The notes beneath the pieces are model-generated. The model saw only the letters and a program-made list of their open reading frames with translations, did no database searches and was not told the origin of the DNA. From assembly GCA_905339295.1 (NCBI GenBank), contig CAJPFI010000004.1:1-64000 (forward strand): a stretch of 64,000 nucleotides of DNA, read 5' to 3'. The DNA is from Burkholderiales bacterium (GTDB lineage Bacteria; Pseudomonadota; Gammaproteobacteria; Burkholderiales; Casimicrobiaceae). Shown in pieces: positions 10,006-18,325 of the stretch (within the stretch, counting starts at the first letter, position 1; every line of letters starts with the position of its first letter). A program made the position numbers and the translations under genes.

Positions 10006-11328
10006 GTGGCAACGGTCAATCCGGCCCTGAAGAGCGGTTCGCGGTACGCCGACCTCAAGCGGCGGCTGTGGTTCCTGCTGGGCGCGCTGATCGTCTACCG
10101 GATCGGGACGCACATCCCGGTGCCGGGCATCAACTCGGCCGTGCTCGAGGACCTGTTCAAGTCGCAGCAGGACGGCATCCTCGGGCTGTTCAACGTCTTC
10201 TCGGGCGGCGCGCTGTCGCGCTTCTCGATCCTCGCGCTCGGGATCATGCCGTACATCTCGGCGTCGATCATCATGCAGCTCGCGTCGGTCGTCGTCCCGT
10301 CGCTCGAGGCGCTCAAGAAGGAAGGCGAGGCGGGCAGGCGCAAGATCACGCAGTACACGCGCTACGGGACGCTGGTGCTCGCGCTCTTCCAGGCGCTCGG
10401 CATCTCGGTCGCGCTCGAGTCGCAGCCCGGACTGGTGCTCGACCCGGGCCTCTCGTTCCGGCTCCTGTCGGCGGTGACCCTCGTCACCGGGACGATGTTC
10501 CTGATGTGGCTGGGCGAGCAGATCACCGAGCGGGGCCTGGGCAACGGCATCTCGCTGATCATCTTCGCGGGCATCGCCGCCGGGCTGCCGAACGCGATCG
10601 GGCTCACGCTCGAGCAGGCGCGCACCGGCGCGTACTCGATCCCGCTGGTGCTCGGCATCGCGCTGCTGGTCGCGGCGGTCACCGCGTTCGTCGTGTACGT
10701 CGAGCGGGCGCAGCGCAAGATCCTGGTCAACTACGCGAAGCGCCAGGTCGGCAACCGCGTCTACCAGGGGCAGAGCTCGCACCTGCCGATGAAGCTCAAC
10801 ATGGCCGGCGTGATCCCGCCGATCTTCGCGTCGTCGATCATCCTGTTCCCGGCGACGATGGCATCCTGGTTCGGCGCCGGCGAGGGCACGATCTGGCTGC
10901 GCGACATCGCCGCGGCGCTCGGGCCCGGGCAGCCGGTCCACGAGATCCTTTACGCGGCGGCGATCATATTCTTCTGCTTCTTCTACACGGGGCTGCAGTA
11001 CAACCCGAAGGAGACGGCGGACAACCTGAAGAAGAGCGGCGCGTTCATCCCGGGCTACCGGCCGGGCGAGCAGACCGCGAAGTACATCGAGAAGATCACG
11101 CTGCGGCTCACGCTGGTCGGCTCGCTGTACCTGGTGATCGTGTGCTTCATCCCCAACTTCCTGATCGCGTGGAAGAACGTGCCGTTCTACTTCGGCGGGA
11201 CGTCGCTCCTGATCATCGTGGTCGTGACGATGGACTTCATGACGCAGGTGCAGGCCTACATGATGTCGCAGCAGTACGAGAGCCTGCTCAAGAAGGCGAA
11301 TTTCAAGGGCGGAGTGCCGACGCGGTGA
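10006..11328 (+). CDS. secY: Preprotein translocase subunit SecY
   Basis: Channel-forming subunit of the SecYEG inner-membrane translocon. The 440-aa product has about ten membrane segments, beginning with [20 protein letters not shown] after a short cytosolic N-terminus and including the plug region [15 protein letters not shown]. The GTG start at 10006 (MATVNPAL when initiated) fits other betaproteobacterial SecY N-termini; the frame remains open upstream into rplO. Its place after rplO is conserved across bacteria. Confidence 0.97.
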   Translation: MATVNPALKSGSRYADLKRRLWFLLGALIVYRIGTHIPVPGINSAVLEDLFKSQQDGILGLFNVFSGGALSRFSILALGIMPYISASIIMQLASVVVPSLEALKKEGEAGRRKITQYTRYGTLVLALFQALGISVALESQPGLVLDPGLSFRLLSAVTLVTGTMFLMWLGEQITERGLGNGISLIIFAGIAAGLPNAIGLTLEQARTGAYSIPLVLGIALLVAAVTAFVVYVERAQRKILVNYAKRQVGNRVYQGQSSHLPMKLNMAGVIPPIFASSIILFPATMASWFGAGEGTIWLRDIAAALGPGQPVHEILYAAAIIFFCFFYTGLQYNPKETADNLKKSGAFIPGYRPGEQTAKYIEKITLRLTLVGSLYLVIVCFIPNFLIAWKNVPFYFGGTSLLIIVVVTMDFMTQVQAYMMSQQYESLLKKANFKGGVPTR

Positions 11329-11355
11329 GCGCGACCCTCCCCCGGCGCGGATCGG

Positions 11356-11392
11356 CCCCTCACCCCGGTCCCTCGGCCGCCGGAAGAGGGGG
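11356..11392. repeat. Degenerate copy of the CCCTCACCCCGG..GGGAGAGGG palindromic repeat
   Basis: The 95-bp secY-infA spacer contains CCCCTCACCCCGGTCCCTC followed by GGCCGCCGGAAGAGGGG. This is the reverse-complement form of the repeat present twice inside hsdM at 54.7-55.0 kb, with a more degenerate stem. Repeats of this consensus are scattered in intergenic regions of many proteobacterial genomes. Here it could form a hairpin between secY and infA. Confidence 0.6.
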
Positions 11393-11424
11393 GATACAGG
11401 CGTCGCTCCGCGACTGAAAGACGC

Positions 11425-11643
11425 ATGGCCAAGGAAGACACGATCCAGATGCAGGGCGAGGTGGTCGAGATGCTGCCCAATGCGACGTTCCGCGTGAAGC
11501 TCGAGAACGGCCATGTGGTGCTCGGCCACATCTCAGGGAAGATGCGGATGCACTACATCAAGATCCTGCCGGGCGACAAGGTGACGGTGGAGCTGACGCC
11601 ATACGACCTGTCACGGGCGCGGATCACGTTCCGCGCCAAGTGA
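11425..11643 (+). CDS. infA: Translation initiation factor IF-1
   Basis: OB-fold initiation factor that occupies the 30S A site. It has 72 aa and begins [17 protein letters not shown], with [18 protein letters not shown]. infA between secY and rpmJ is the arrangement of many betaproteobacteria, unlike E. coli, where infA lies elsewhere. Confidence 0.98.
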   Translation: MAKEDTIQMQGEVVEMLPNATFRVKLENGHVVLGHISGKMRMHYIKILPGDKVTVELTPYDLSRARITFRAK

Positions 11644-11733
11644 TCGGGATCGGGAACCAGGGAACGGGAACAGGACGCGGCGCAGTGGCCGGTGGCGCGC
11701 CATCGGGGCGCGGCGGCCGTCGAGGAGAATGAG

Positions 11734-11847
11734 ATGAAGGTACAGGCATCCGTGAAGAAGATGTGCCGCAACTGCAAGATCATCCGGCGAAACGGAGTCG
11801 TGCGCGTGATCTGCTCCGACCCGCGCCACAAGCAGCGGCAGGGCTGA
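11734..11847 (+). CDS. rpmJ: 50S ribosomal protein L36
   Basis: A 37-codon gene reading [19 protein letters not shown] and ending PRHKQRQG. The zinc-binding residues of the C-plus L36 form are all present (CxxC at positions 11 and 14, a later Cys, and His in PRHK). CGAGGAGAATGAG provides the ribosome-binding site. It is one of the smallest genes in the window and easily missed. Confidence 0.95.
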   Translation: MKVQASVKKMCRNCKIIRRNGVVRVICSDPRHKQRQG

Positions 11848-11929
11848 CGGATGCCGGATGGCGGATTCCGGCGTTCGGTGACGATGTCGCCGCCGGCGGC
11901 GTGTCCCGGCACCTGACACCCGGCATCCG
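11848..11929. repeat. Inverted repeat spanning the rpmJ-rpsM spacer
   Basis: CGGATGCCGG at 11848-11857 is repeated exactly as its reverse complement CCGGCATCCG at 11920-11929, bracketing about 62 bp that is itself rich in smaller inverted repeats (GCCGCCGGCGGC). The first arm starts on the base after the rpmJ stop. A 10-bp perfect stem at the ends of an ~80-bp element resembles a REP-type or attenuator-like structure; function unknown. Confidence 0.5.
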
Positions 11930-11958
11930 ACGAGAGAGACGAGCGCAGCGAGGAACGA

Positions 11959-12339
11959 ATGGCACGAATTGCAGGCGTCAACATCCCGAACCACCAGCAC
12001 GCGGTCATCGCGCTGCAGGCGATCTACGGCATCGGCCCCGCGCGCGCCAAGGCGATCTGCGCGTCGACCGGCGTCGTGCCGTCGGCCAAGATCAAGGACC
12101 TGTCCGACACGCAGATGGACAAGCTGCGCGAGCAGGTCGCGCGGTTCGCCGTCGAGGGCGACCTGCGCCGCGAGACGACGATGAACATCAAGCGGCTGAT
12201 GGACCTCGGCTGCTACCGCGGCGTGCGCCACCGCAAGGGGCTGCCCGTGCGCGGCCAGCGCACGCGGACCAACGCCCGCACGCGCAAGGGGCCGAAGAAG
12301 GGCCGCACCGTCGCGCTGTCCAAGGGCGTGACCAAGTAA
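11959..12339 (+). CDS. rpsM: 30S ribosomal protein S13
   Basis: First gene of the alpha-operon part. S13 sits in the 30S head and bridges to the 50S. The 126 aa start [20 protein letters not shown] and include [12 protein letters not shown] and [16 protein letters not shown]. It is slightly longer than E. coli S13 (118) because of the basic tail ending ALSKGVTK. Confidence 0.98.
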   Translation: MARIAGVNIPNHQHAVIALQAIYGIGPARAKAICASTGVVPSAKIKDLSDTQMDKLREQVARFAVEGDLRRETTMNIKRLMDLGCYRGVRHRKGLPVRGQRTRTNARTRKGPKKGRTVALSKGVTK

Positions 12340-12357
12340 CCGGAAGGATCAGCGACG

Positions 12358-12768
12358 ATGGCACAGCAACCGTCACAGAAGCAGGCCGCCGCGGCACGAG
12401 CGCGCAAGAAGGTCAAGAAGAGCGTCTCGGAAGGGATCGCGCACATCCACGCGTCGTTCAACAACACGATCATCACGATCACCGACCGCCAGGGCAACGC
12501 GCTGTCGTGGGCGACGTCCGGCGGCGCCGGGTTCAAGGGCTCGCGCAAGTCGACGCCGTTCGCGGCGCAGGTGGCCGCCGAGTCGGCGGGGCGCGCGGCG
12601 CTGGAATGCGGCGTGAAGAACCTCGAGGTGCGCATCAAGGGGCCGGGCCCCGGCCGCGAGTCCGCGGTCCGCGCGCTCAACGCGCTCGGCTTCAAGATCG
12701 CGTCGATCTCGGACGTGACGCCGGTGCCGCACAACGGCTGCAGGCCGCCGAAGCGCCGCCGCGTCTGA
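12358..12768 (+). CDS. rpsK: 30S ribosomal protein S11
   Basis: Platform protein of the 30S. The 136 aa contain [20 protein letters not shown] and end PPKRRRV; the [14 protein letters not shown] motif is intact. It lies 18 bases after rpsM behind GGAAGGA. Confidence 0.98.
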   Translation: MAQQPSQKQAAAARARKKVKKSVSEGIAHIHASFNNTIITITDRQGNALSWATSGGAGFKGSRKSTPFAAQVAAESAGRAALECGVKNLEVRIKGPGPGRESAVRALNALGFKIASISDVTPVPHNGCRPPKRRRV

Positions 12769-12801
12769 CCGAATACGAACACTACACACTGGATAGCTAC
12801 C

Positions 12802-13425
12802 GTGGCTCGATACACCGGACCCAAGTGCAAGCTGGCGCGACGGGAGGGGACCGACCTCTTCCTGAAAAGCGCGCGTCGATCGCTCGACTCCAAGTGCAAG
12901 CTGGATGTGAAGCCGGGGCAGCACGGACAGAAGTCCGGGATGCGCATGTCCGACTACGGCAACCAGCTGCGCGAGAAGCAGAAGCTGCGCCGCATCTACG
13001 GCGTGCTCGAGCGCCAGTTCCGCCGCTATTTCGTCGAAGCGGCCCGCCGCAAGGGCTCGACCGGCGAGAACCTGCTGAAGCTGCTCGAGTCGCGGCTGGA
13101 CAACGTCGTGTACCGGATGGGCTACGGCTCGACGCGCGCCGAGGCGCGCCAGCTCGTGTCGCACGGCTCGGTCATGGTCAACGGCAAGCGCGTCAACATC
13201 CCGTCGGCGCTGTGCCGCACGGGCGACGTGGTGTCGATCGCGGAGAAGTCGAAGGCGCAGCTGCGCATCGTCGATGCACTGCAGCTCGCCGAGAAGGTCG
13301 GCTTCCCGGCATGGGTCGAGGTCGACCCGAAGAAGATGCAGGGCACGTTCAAGGGCGCGCCGGAACGCTCGGAGTTCGGCCAGGACATCAACGAGAGCCT
13401 GGTCGTCGAGCTGTATTCGAAGTAG
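12802..13425 (+). CDS. rpsD: 30S ribosomal protein S4
   Basis: S4 initiates 30S assembly and represses the alpha operon in E. coli. The 207-aa product uses a GTG start ([16 protein letters not shown]). It lacks the full four-cysteine zinc motif, so it is a C-minus S4. The S4 RNA-binding fold spans roughly residues 95-160 ([20 protein letters not shown]). Confidence 0.98.
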   Translation: MARYTGPKCKLARREGTDLFLKSARRSLDSKCKLDVKPGQHGQKSGMRMSDYGNQLREKQKLRRIYGVLERQFRRYFVEAARRKGSTGENLLKLLESRLDNVVYRMGYGSTRAEARQLVSHGSVMVNGKRVNIPSALCRTGDVVSIAEKSKAQLRIVDALQLAEKVGFPAWVEVDPKKMQGTFKGAPERSEFGQDINESLVVELYSK

Positions 13426-13507
13426 GAGCCGGTCGCGCGGGGCAGCGGCCGGCCGTTCCTGCCCGCCGCTGCCGCGTCCCGTTCCCGGAAACGCATAAGG
13501 GATACGC

Positions 13508-14485
13508 ATGCAAAGCAACGTACTGTTGAAACCGCGCATCATCGACGTGCAGAGCATGTCGCCGTTCCACGCCAAGGTGGTGATGGAGCCGTTCGAGCGC
13601 GGCTACGGGCACACGCTCGGCAACGCGCTGCGCCGCGTGCTGCTCTCCTCGATGCCGGGATACGCGCCGACCGAGGTCCGCATCTCGGGCGTGCTGCACG
13701 AGTACTCGGCGCTCGACGGCGTGCAGGAGGACGTGGTCGACGTGCTCCTCAACCTGAAGGGCGTCGTGCTCAAGCTGCACAACCGCGACCACGTCGTGCT
13801 CAAGCTCGCGAAATCGGGCGAGGGTCCGGTCACGGCCGCCGACATCGAGCCCAACCACGACGTCGAGATCATCAATCCCGAGCACCTGATCGCGCACCTC
13901 ACCGCGGGCGGCAAGATCGAGATGGAGATCCGCGTCGACAAGGGCCGCGGGTACCAGCCGGCGACGGCGCGGCTGAAGCCCGAGGGCGGGCGCACGATCG
14001 GCTCGATCCTGCTGGACGCGTCGTTCTCGCCCGTGCGTCGCGTGAGCTACGCGGTCGAGAGCGCGCGGGTCGAGCAGCGCACCGACCTCGACAAGCTGGT
14101 GCTCGACATCGAGACGAACGGCGTCGTCGAGCCGGAGCAGGCGGTGCGCTACGCGGCCAGCGTGCTGGTCGAGCAGCTGTCGGTGTTCGCCGACCTGAAG
14201 GGCACCGACGTGCCGGTCACCGAGCGCAGCTCGCCGCAGGTCGACCCGATCCTGCTGCGTCCGGTGGACGACCTCGAGCTCACGGTGCGCTCGGCCAACT
14301 GCCTCAAGGCCGAGAACATCTACTACATCGGCGACCTGATCCAGCGCACCGAGACCGAGCTCCTCAAGACGCCGAACCTCGGCCGCAAGTCGCTGAACGA
14401 GATCAAGGAAGTGCTTGCCTCGCGCGGACTGTCGCTCGGCATGAAGCTCGAGAACTGGCCGCCGGCGGGGCTCGACCGGCCGTAG
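13508..14485 (+). CDS. rpoA: RNA polymerase alpha subunit
   Basis: Alpha nucleates RNA polymerase assembly. The 325-aa length is typical. The N-terminal domain has [20 protein letters not shown] and DVLLNLKGV; the C-terminal domain (from about residue 245) has [16 protein letters not shown] and [13 protein letters not shown] for UP-element and activator contact. The ATG follows AAGGGATACGC. Confidence 0.98.
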   Translation: MQSNVLLKPRIIDVQSMSPFHAKVVMEPFERGYGHTLGNALRRVLLSSMPGYAPTEVRISGVLHEYSALDGVQEDVVDVLLNLKGVVLKLHNRDHVVLKLAKSGEGPVTAADIEPNHDVEIINPEHLIAHLTAGGKIEMEIRVDKGRGYQPATARLKPEGGRTIGSILLDASFSPVRRVSYAVESARVEQRTDLDKLVLDIETNGVVEPEQAVRYAASVLVEQLSVFADLKGTDVPVTERSSPQVDPILLRPVDDLELTVRSANCLKAENIYYIGDLIQRTETELLKTPNLGRKSLNEIKEVLASRGLSLGMKLENWPPAGLDRP

Positions 14486-14626
14486 AAGGCGGACTCCTGC
14501 GTTCCACGGGAACAGGTGCCCGGAAATCGCCGGCGTGGCCGGCCGAATCCTGGCGGACTGGACAAGCAAAGAACAAGAACCGAGCGCCGTGCGAAGCGGC
14601 GCCGCGACACTGAAGGGAAGTGAGCC

Positions 14627-15022
14627 ATGCGCCACCGACACGGCCAGCGCAAGCTGAACCGCACCAGCAGCCATCGCGTCGCGATGCTGCGCAACATGAC
14701 CAACTCGCTGTTCACGCACGAGGCGATCAAGACCACGCTCCCGAAGGCGAAGGAGCTGCGCCGCGTCGCCGAGCCGCTGATCACGCTGGGCAAGGAAGCG
14801 ACGCTCGCGAACCGCCGGCTCGCGTTCGACCGCCTGCGCGACCGCGACGTGGTGACCAAGCTCTTCAACGAGCTCGGTCCGCGCTACAAGGCGCGTCCGG
14901 GCGGGTACCTGCGCATCCTCAAGTTCGGCTTCCGCCAGGGCGACAATGCGCCGATGGCGCTGGTCGAGCTGGTCGACCGGCCGGCGCCCGCCGAGGCGAC
15001 CGAGGGCGGCAAGGGCGAATAG
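14627..15022 (+). CDS. rplQ: 50S ribosomal protein L17
   Basis: Last gene of the ribosomal super-operon, at the 50S tunnel exit. The 131 aa begin [17 protein letters not shown] and contain [20 protein letters not shown]. It is preceded by a 141-bp spacer after rpoA with no evident promoter; GAAGGGAAGTGAG is the ribosome-binding site. Confidence 0.98.
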   Translation: MRHRHGQRKLNRTSSHRVAMLRNMTNSLFTHEAIKTTLPKAKELRRVAEPLITLGKEATLANRRLAFDRLRDRDVVTKLFNELGPRYKARPGGYLRILKFGFRQGDNAPMALVELVDRPAPAEATEGGKGE

Positions 15023-15040
15023 CGGGACGTCGCGCGTGAA

Positions 15041-15070
15041 CGAAGGCCGGGCAACGCGCCCGGCACTTCG
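15041..15070 (+). terminator. Hairpin terminator after rplQ
   Basis: GCCGGGC (15046-15052), a 5-nt loop and GCCCGGC (15058-15064) form a perfect 7-bp stem. It is extended by CGAAG/CTTCG flanks across one bulged A, 24 bp after the rplQ stop. The tail is CTTTCC rather than a long U-run, so it may act as a weak intrinsic or boundary hairpin at the end of the 15-kb operon. Confidence 0.6.
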
Positions 15071-15231
15071 CTTTCCGCGGACGAGACTGACGACGGCGGG
15101 CGGGAGATCGCTCCGGCGAACCTGACGCCGGCGACCCGGCGCGGCTCCGGTCGCGCGTCGCCGATTTCCCGCCGCCGGTCGCAGGCATCCGCCTGCGGGC
15201 GGCACGGTCCCGTCGTGTACGATTCGGGGCC

Positions 15232-16242
15232 ATGGACGGCAGGATCCTCGTCACCGGAGGCGCGGGCTACATCGGCTCGCACGTCGTCGTCGCGATCGCC
15301 GAGGCGGGATACGCGCCGATCATCCTCGACAACTTCTCGACCAGCTCGCACGACGTGATTCCGAGGCTCGCCGCGCTGACGGGCGGGGCGGTCGACGTGA
15401 TCGAGGCGGACGTTCGCGACGCCGGCGCGCTGCGCCGGACCTTCCACGACCACCCGATCTCCGGCGTGATCCACTGCGCCGGTCTCAAGCTCGTCGGGGA
15501 GGGCGAGGAGCGCCCGCTGGCCTACTGGGACGTCAACGTCGGCGGCACGATCGCGCTCGCCGAGGTGATGGGCGAGGCGGGCGTGGCGCGGCTCGTGTTC
15601 TCGAGCTCGGCGACGGTGTACGGACAGCCGGACGTGCTCCCCGTGGCCGAGTCCGCGCCGCTCAAGCCGCAGAGCGTCTACGGACGCACCAAGCGCGCCG
15701 CCGAGGAATTCCTGCGCGACCTCGCGCGCGCGAACGCGAACTGGCGAATCGCGATCCTGCGCTACTTCAATCCGGCCGGCGCGCATGTGTCCGGCCGCAT
15801 CGGCGAGGCGCCGACCGGGCGGCCTGGCAACCTCGTGCCGCTCCTGTGCCGCGTCGCCGCCGGCGAGATCGGCGAGCTCGCGATCTACGGCAGCGACTGG
15901 CCCACCGAGGACGGCACCGGCGTGCGCGACTACCTGCACGTGCAGGACCTCGCGGACGGGCACGTCGCCGCGCTGCGCCGCCTCGCGTCCGTACCAGGGG
16001 CAACGACGCTCAACCTCGGCATCGGCCGGGGATGGTCGGTGCTCGAGGTCGTGAGGGCGTTCGAGCGCGCCTGCGGACGCAGGATCGCGCGGACCTTCGC
16101 GCCGCGCCGCCCCGGCGACGTCGCGTGCTACTACGCGGACCCCTCGCGTGCCGAGGCGATGCTCGGCTGGCGCGCGATGCGCGACCTCGACACGATCTGC
16201 GCCGACGCCTGGCGTTGGCAGCGGACCGGCGCGGGCTCCTGA
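15232..16242 (+). CDS. galE: UDP-glucose 4-epimerase
   Basis: Short-chain dehydrogenase-type epimerase interconverting UDP-glucose and UDP-galactose for surface polysaccharides. The 336-aa product has the NAD-binding GGAGYIG (residues 9-15), SSSATVY with the catalytic Ser near 126, and the Y150-x3-K154 pair (YGRTK). The RYFNPAGAH stretch is typical of GalE. It stands alone between the ribosomal operon and a convergent gene set. A related 4-epimerase specificity (UDP-GlcNAc) cannot be excluded from sequence alone. Confidence 0.92.
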   Translation: MDGRILVTGGAGYIGSHVVVAIAEAGYAPIILDNFSTSSHDVIPRLAALTGGAVDVIEADVRDAGALRRTFHDHPISGVIHCAGLKLVGEGEERPLAYWDVNVGGTIALAEVMGEAGVARLVFSSSATVYGQPDVLPVAESAPLKPQSVYGRTKRAAEEFLRDLARANANWRIAILRYFNPAGAHVSGRIGEAPTGRPGNLVPLLCRVAAGEIGELAIYGSDWPTEDGTGVRDYLHVQDLADGHVAALRRLASVPGATTLNLGIGRGWSVLEVVRAFERACGRRIARTFAPRRPGDVACYYADPSRAEAMLGWRAMRDLDTICADAWRWQRTGAGS

Positions 16243-16306
16243 GCGCGCGGCATCCCGCCGCTTCCCGCCGGCGACGATGCGCGAAGCGCGAGCCCGGGCG
16301 GAAGGG

Positions 16307-16672
16307 CTAGCGGGGCGTGCGCCGGTAGCGCTCGAGCTCCGCGTGCAACCAGGCCTTCGCCGCGGCCTCGTGCGCGCCGCAGCGCACGCGATAGGGCTCG
16401 CCGCTCACGCTGCTCGCGCTCGCGACGTGATCGATGAACGCGTCCGCGCTGCCGATCAGCGGCCGCGCGACCGCGTACTTGCGGGCGAGGTGGTCGCGCG
16501 CCTTTTCCGGCGCGTGGTCGACGCCGCCGCGCACGAACTGGCATCCCGATGACGCGACGTACGCGAGCAGGTGGTCGATCTCGCGCTGTCCGCGCGCGTC
16601 CGGCGCCGCGGACGCGCCGGCCGACAGCGCGAGCGCGAGCATCGCGTACCAGGGTCGAAGGCGCCGCGTCAT
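16307..16672 (-). CDS. DUF5329-type exported protein
   Basis: A 121-aa protein with a likely signal peptide (MTRRLRPWYAMLALALSAGA, cleavage after SAA). The mature part resembles the DUF5329 family: EIDHLLAYVASSGCQF, DHLARKY, ADAFIDHVAS and VRCGAHEA with two cysteines (Cys44, Cys98) that could form a disulfide. Function unknown. Its ATG overlaps the stop of the upstream EEP-family gene by 4 bp, so the two are co-translated. Confidence 0.75.
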   Translation of the reverse strand: MTRRLRPWYAMLALALSAGASAAPDARGQREIDHLLAYVASSGCQFVRGGVDHAPEKARDHLARKYAVARPLIGSADAFIDHVASASSVSGEPYRVRCGAHEAAAKAWLHAELERYRRTPR

Positions 16673-17535
16673 GGATCGGCGAAACGCAGCGTCGCGCGGA
16701 TCGGCGCGTGGTCGGAGGAGTCGACGCTCTCGACCCACACGTCGTTCACCAGGAGGCCGCGAACGAACAGGTAGTCGGCGGGAAGGCCGAGGAAGCGGCT
16801 GCGCTCGCCGCGCCGCGGCACCGCTTCGGCGAGGCCCAGCCGCGCGGCCACGTCGGACAGGACCGCCCTGCGCAGCGGCGTCCACGTGTTGAAGTCGCCG
16901 GCGAGGATCGCCGGGCCGCGATGCGTCGAGAGCACGTCGGCGACGGCGTCGAGCTGCCGTCCGTACGCGCCGAGGTCGAACGTGAAGTTGATCGAGTGCA
17001 CGTTGGCGACCGCGAGCGTGTCGGCGCGCCCGTCGATACGGTACCACGTGACGAGCGCGGACTTGGGCAGGCCGAGGAGCGGCTCCGCCTGGCGCCGGAC
17101 GCAGGCGTCCGAGGGCAGGACGGACGATGCCGTGAGCACGCCGCTGACGACGCCGTCGAACTCCCATGCGTCGGCGTGCGCCCATTGCCGGCCCGCGCGC
17201 CAGAGGAGGTCGCGCAGCTCCGTCGTCAACGTCGCCTCTTGGAGGATCACGAGGTCGCTCGCGGCGGCGAACGTCGCGAGATCCTGCTCCCATCCGGGGT
17301 CGCCGTTGCGATGGATGTTCCAGCTGACGACCGACAGCGCGCGATCGGCGGCGAGCGCCCCCGGGATCCCCGGAACCGCGGCAAGCGGCGGGCAACCGAG
17401 CGACATCGCGACGGGCTCGCCGGCCGCGTCGAACCATGCGCGGTCGACGGCGGCGATGTTCGCGCAACCCGCCGCGCCGATCGCGAGCAGTGCCGCGAGC
17501 GCCGCGGCGGCGGTGCGGGTGCGCGGGTCAGCCAC
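16669..17535 (-). CDS. Endonuclease/exonuclease/phosphatase-family lipoprotein
   Basis: A 288-aa EEP-fold protein with a lipobox (LAIGAAGC, Cys24), suggesting an outer-membrane or periplasmic lipoprotein. Catalytic signatures are in order: SWNIH, the metal-binding Glu in ILQEAT, GDFNTW, DYLFVRG and the terminal SSDHAPI. Members hydrolyse phosphodiesters of nucleic acids, lipids or signalling molecules; the substrate here is unknown. It partially overlaps the ABC ATPase gene upstream by 8 bp, so it may be cotranscribed with the transporter. Confidence 0.8.
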   Translation of the reverse strand: MADPRTRTAAAALAALLAIGAAGCANIAAVDRAWFDAAGEPVAMSLGCPPLAAVPGIPGALAADRALSVVSWNIHRNGDPGWEQDLATFAAASDLVILQEATLTTELRDLLWRAGRQWAHADAWEFDGVVSGVLTASSVLPSDACVRRQAEPLLGLPKSALVTWYRIDGRADTLAVANVHSINFTFDLGAYGRQLDAVADVLSTHRGPAILAGDFNTWTPLRRAVLSDVAARLGLAEAVPRRGERSRFLGLPADYLFVRGLLVNDVWVESVDSSDHAPIRATLRFADP

Positions 17536-18325
17536 CTGGCAGCACCACGCCTTCGACCTTGAGCGCCTCGGCGCGGATCTCCTCGGTGAGCCGCGCCTTG
17601 AGCGCCGAGAATCCGGGTGTCGTTTTGACCGTGTAGTGGCGCGGATGCGGAAGCGTCACCGCGACGTCGGCCTTGATCCGGCCGGGGCGCGCGCTGATCA
17701 CGAGGACGCGGCTCGCCATGAAGATCGCCTCCTCGATGTCGTGCGTGACGAACAGCACGGTCGTCTTCTCGCTCTCCCAGATCCCGAGCAGGAGCTCCTG
17801 CATGAGCCCGCGCGTCTGGTGGTCGAGCGCGCCGAACGGCTCGTCGAGCAGCAGGATCTTCGGCGCGTTGGCGAGCGCCCGCGCGATCGCCGTGCGCTGC
17901 TGCATGCCGCCCGACAGCATCTTCGGGTAGTGGCGCGCGAAGCCGTCGAGCCCCACCTTGTGGATCCAGTGGCGCGCGACGTCGGCCTGCTCGGCCGCGG
18001 GCATCCGCTTCTCGCGCAGCCCGAAGCGCACGTTCTCCTCCACCGTGAGCCACGGGAACAGCGTGTAGCTCTGGAACACCATGCCGCGGTCGGCGCCCGG
18101 TCCCGAGACGTCGGCGCCGTCGAGGCAGACGCGGCCCGCGGTCGGGCGGTCGAGCCCCGCCACGATGCGCAGCAGGGTCGATTTTCCGCAGCCCGAGGGT
18201 CCCAGGATCGTGATGAAGTCGTTGTCGGCGACGTCGAACGAGATCGGCGTGAGCGCGAGCGTCGGCGCGCCGCCGTTCACGCCGGGAAACGTCCGGCCGA
18301 CGCCGTCGATGACGAGCTTGCTCAC
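17528..18325 (-). CDS. ABC transporter ATP-binding protein (NitT/TauT type)
   Basis: ATPase of a nitrate/sulfonate/taurine-class importer, 265 aa from a GTG start (MSKLVIDGVGRTF). Walker A is GPSGCGKST (about residues 42-50), the signature is LSGGMQQR, Walker B is ILLLDEPFGALD and the H-loop is VTHDIEEA. The start codon overlaps the upstream M61 peptidase gene by 4 bp. The partner permease and binding protein lie beyond that peptidase gene on the same strand. Confidence 0.93.
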   Translation of the reverse strand: MSKLVIDGVGRTFPGVNGGAPTLALTPISFDVADNDFITILGPSGCGKSTLLRIVAGLDRPTAGRVCLDGADVSGPGADRGMVFQSYTLFPWLTVEENVRFGLREKRMPAAEQADVARHWIHKVGLDGFARHYPKMLSGGMQQRTAIARALANAPKILLLDEPFGALDHQTRGLMQELLLGIWESEKTTVLFVTHDIEEAIFMASRVLVISARPGRIKADVAVTLPHPRHYTVKTTPGFSALKARLTEEIRAEALKVEGVVLPGG

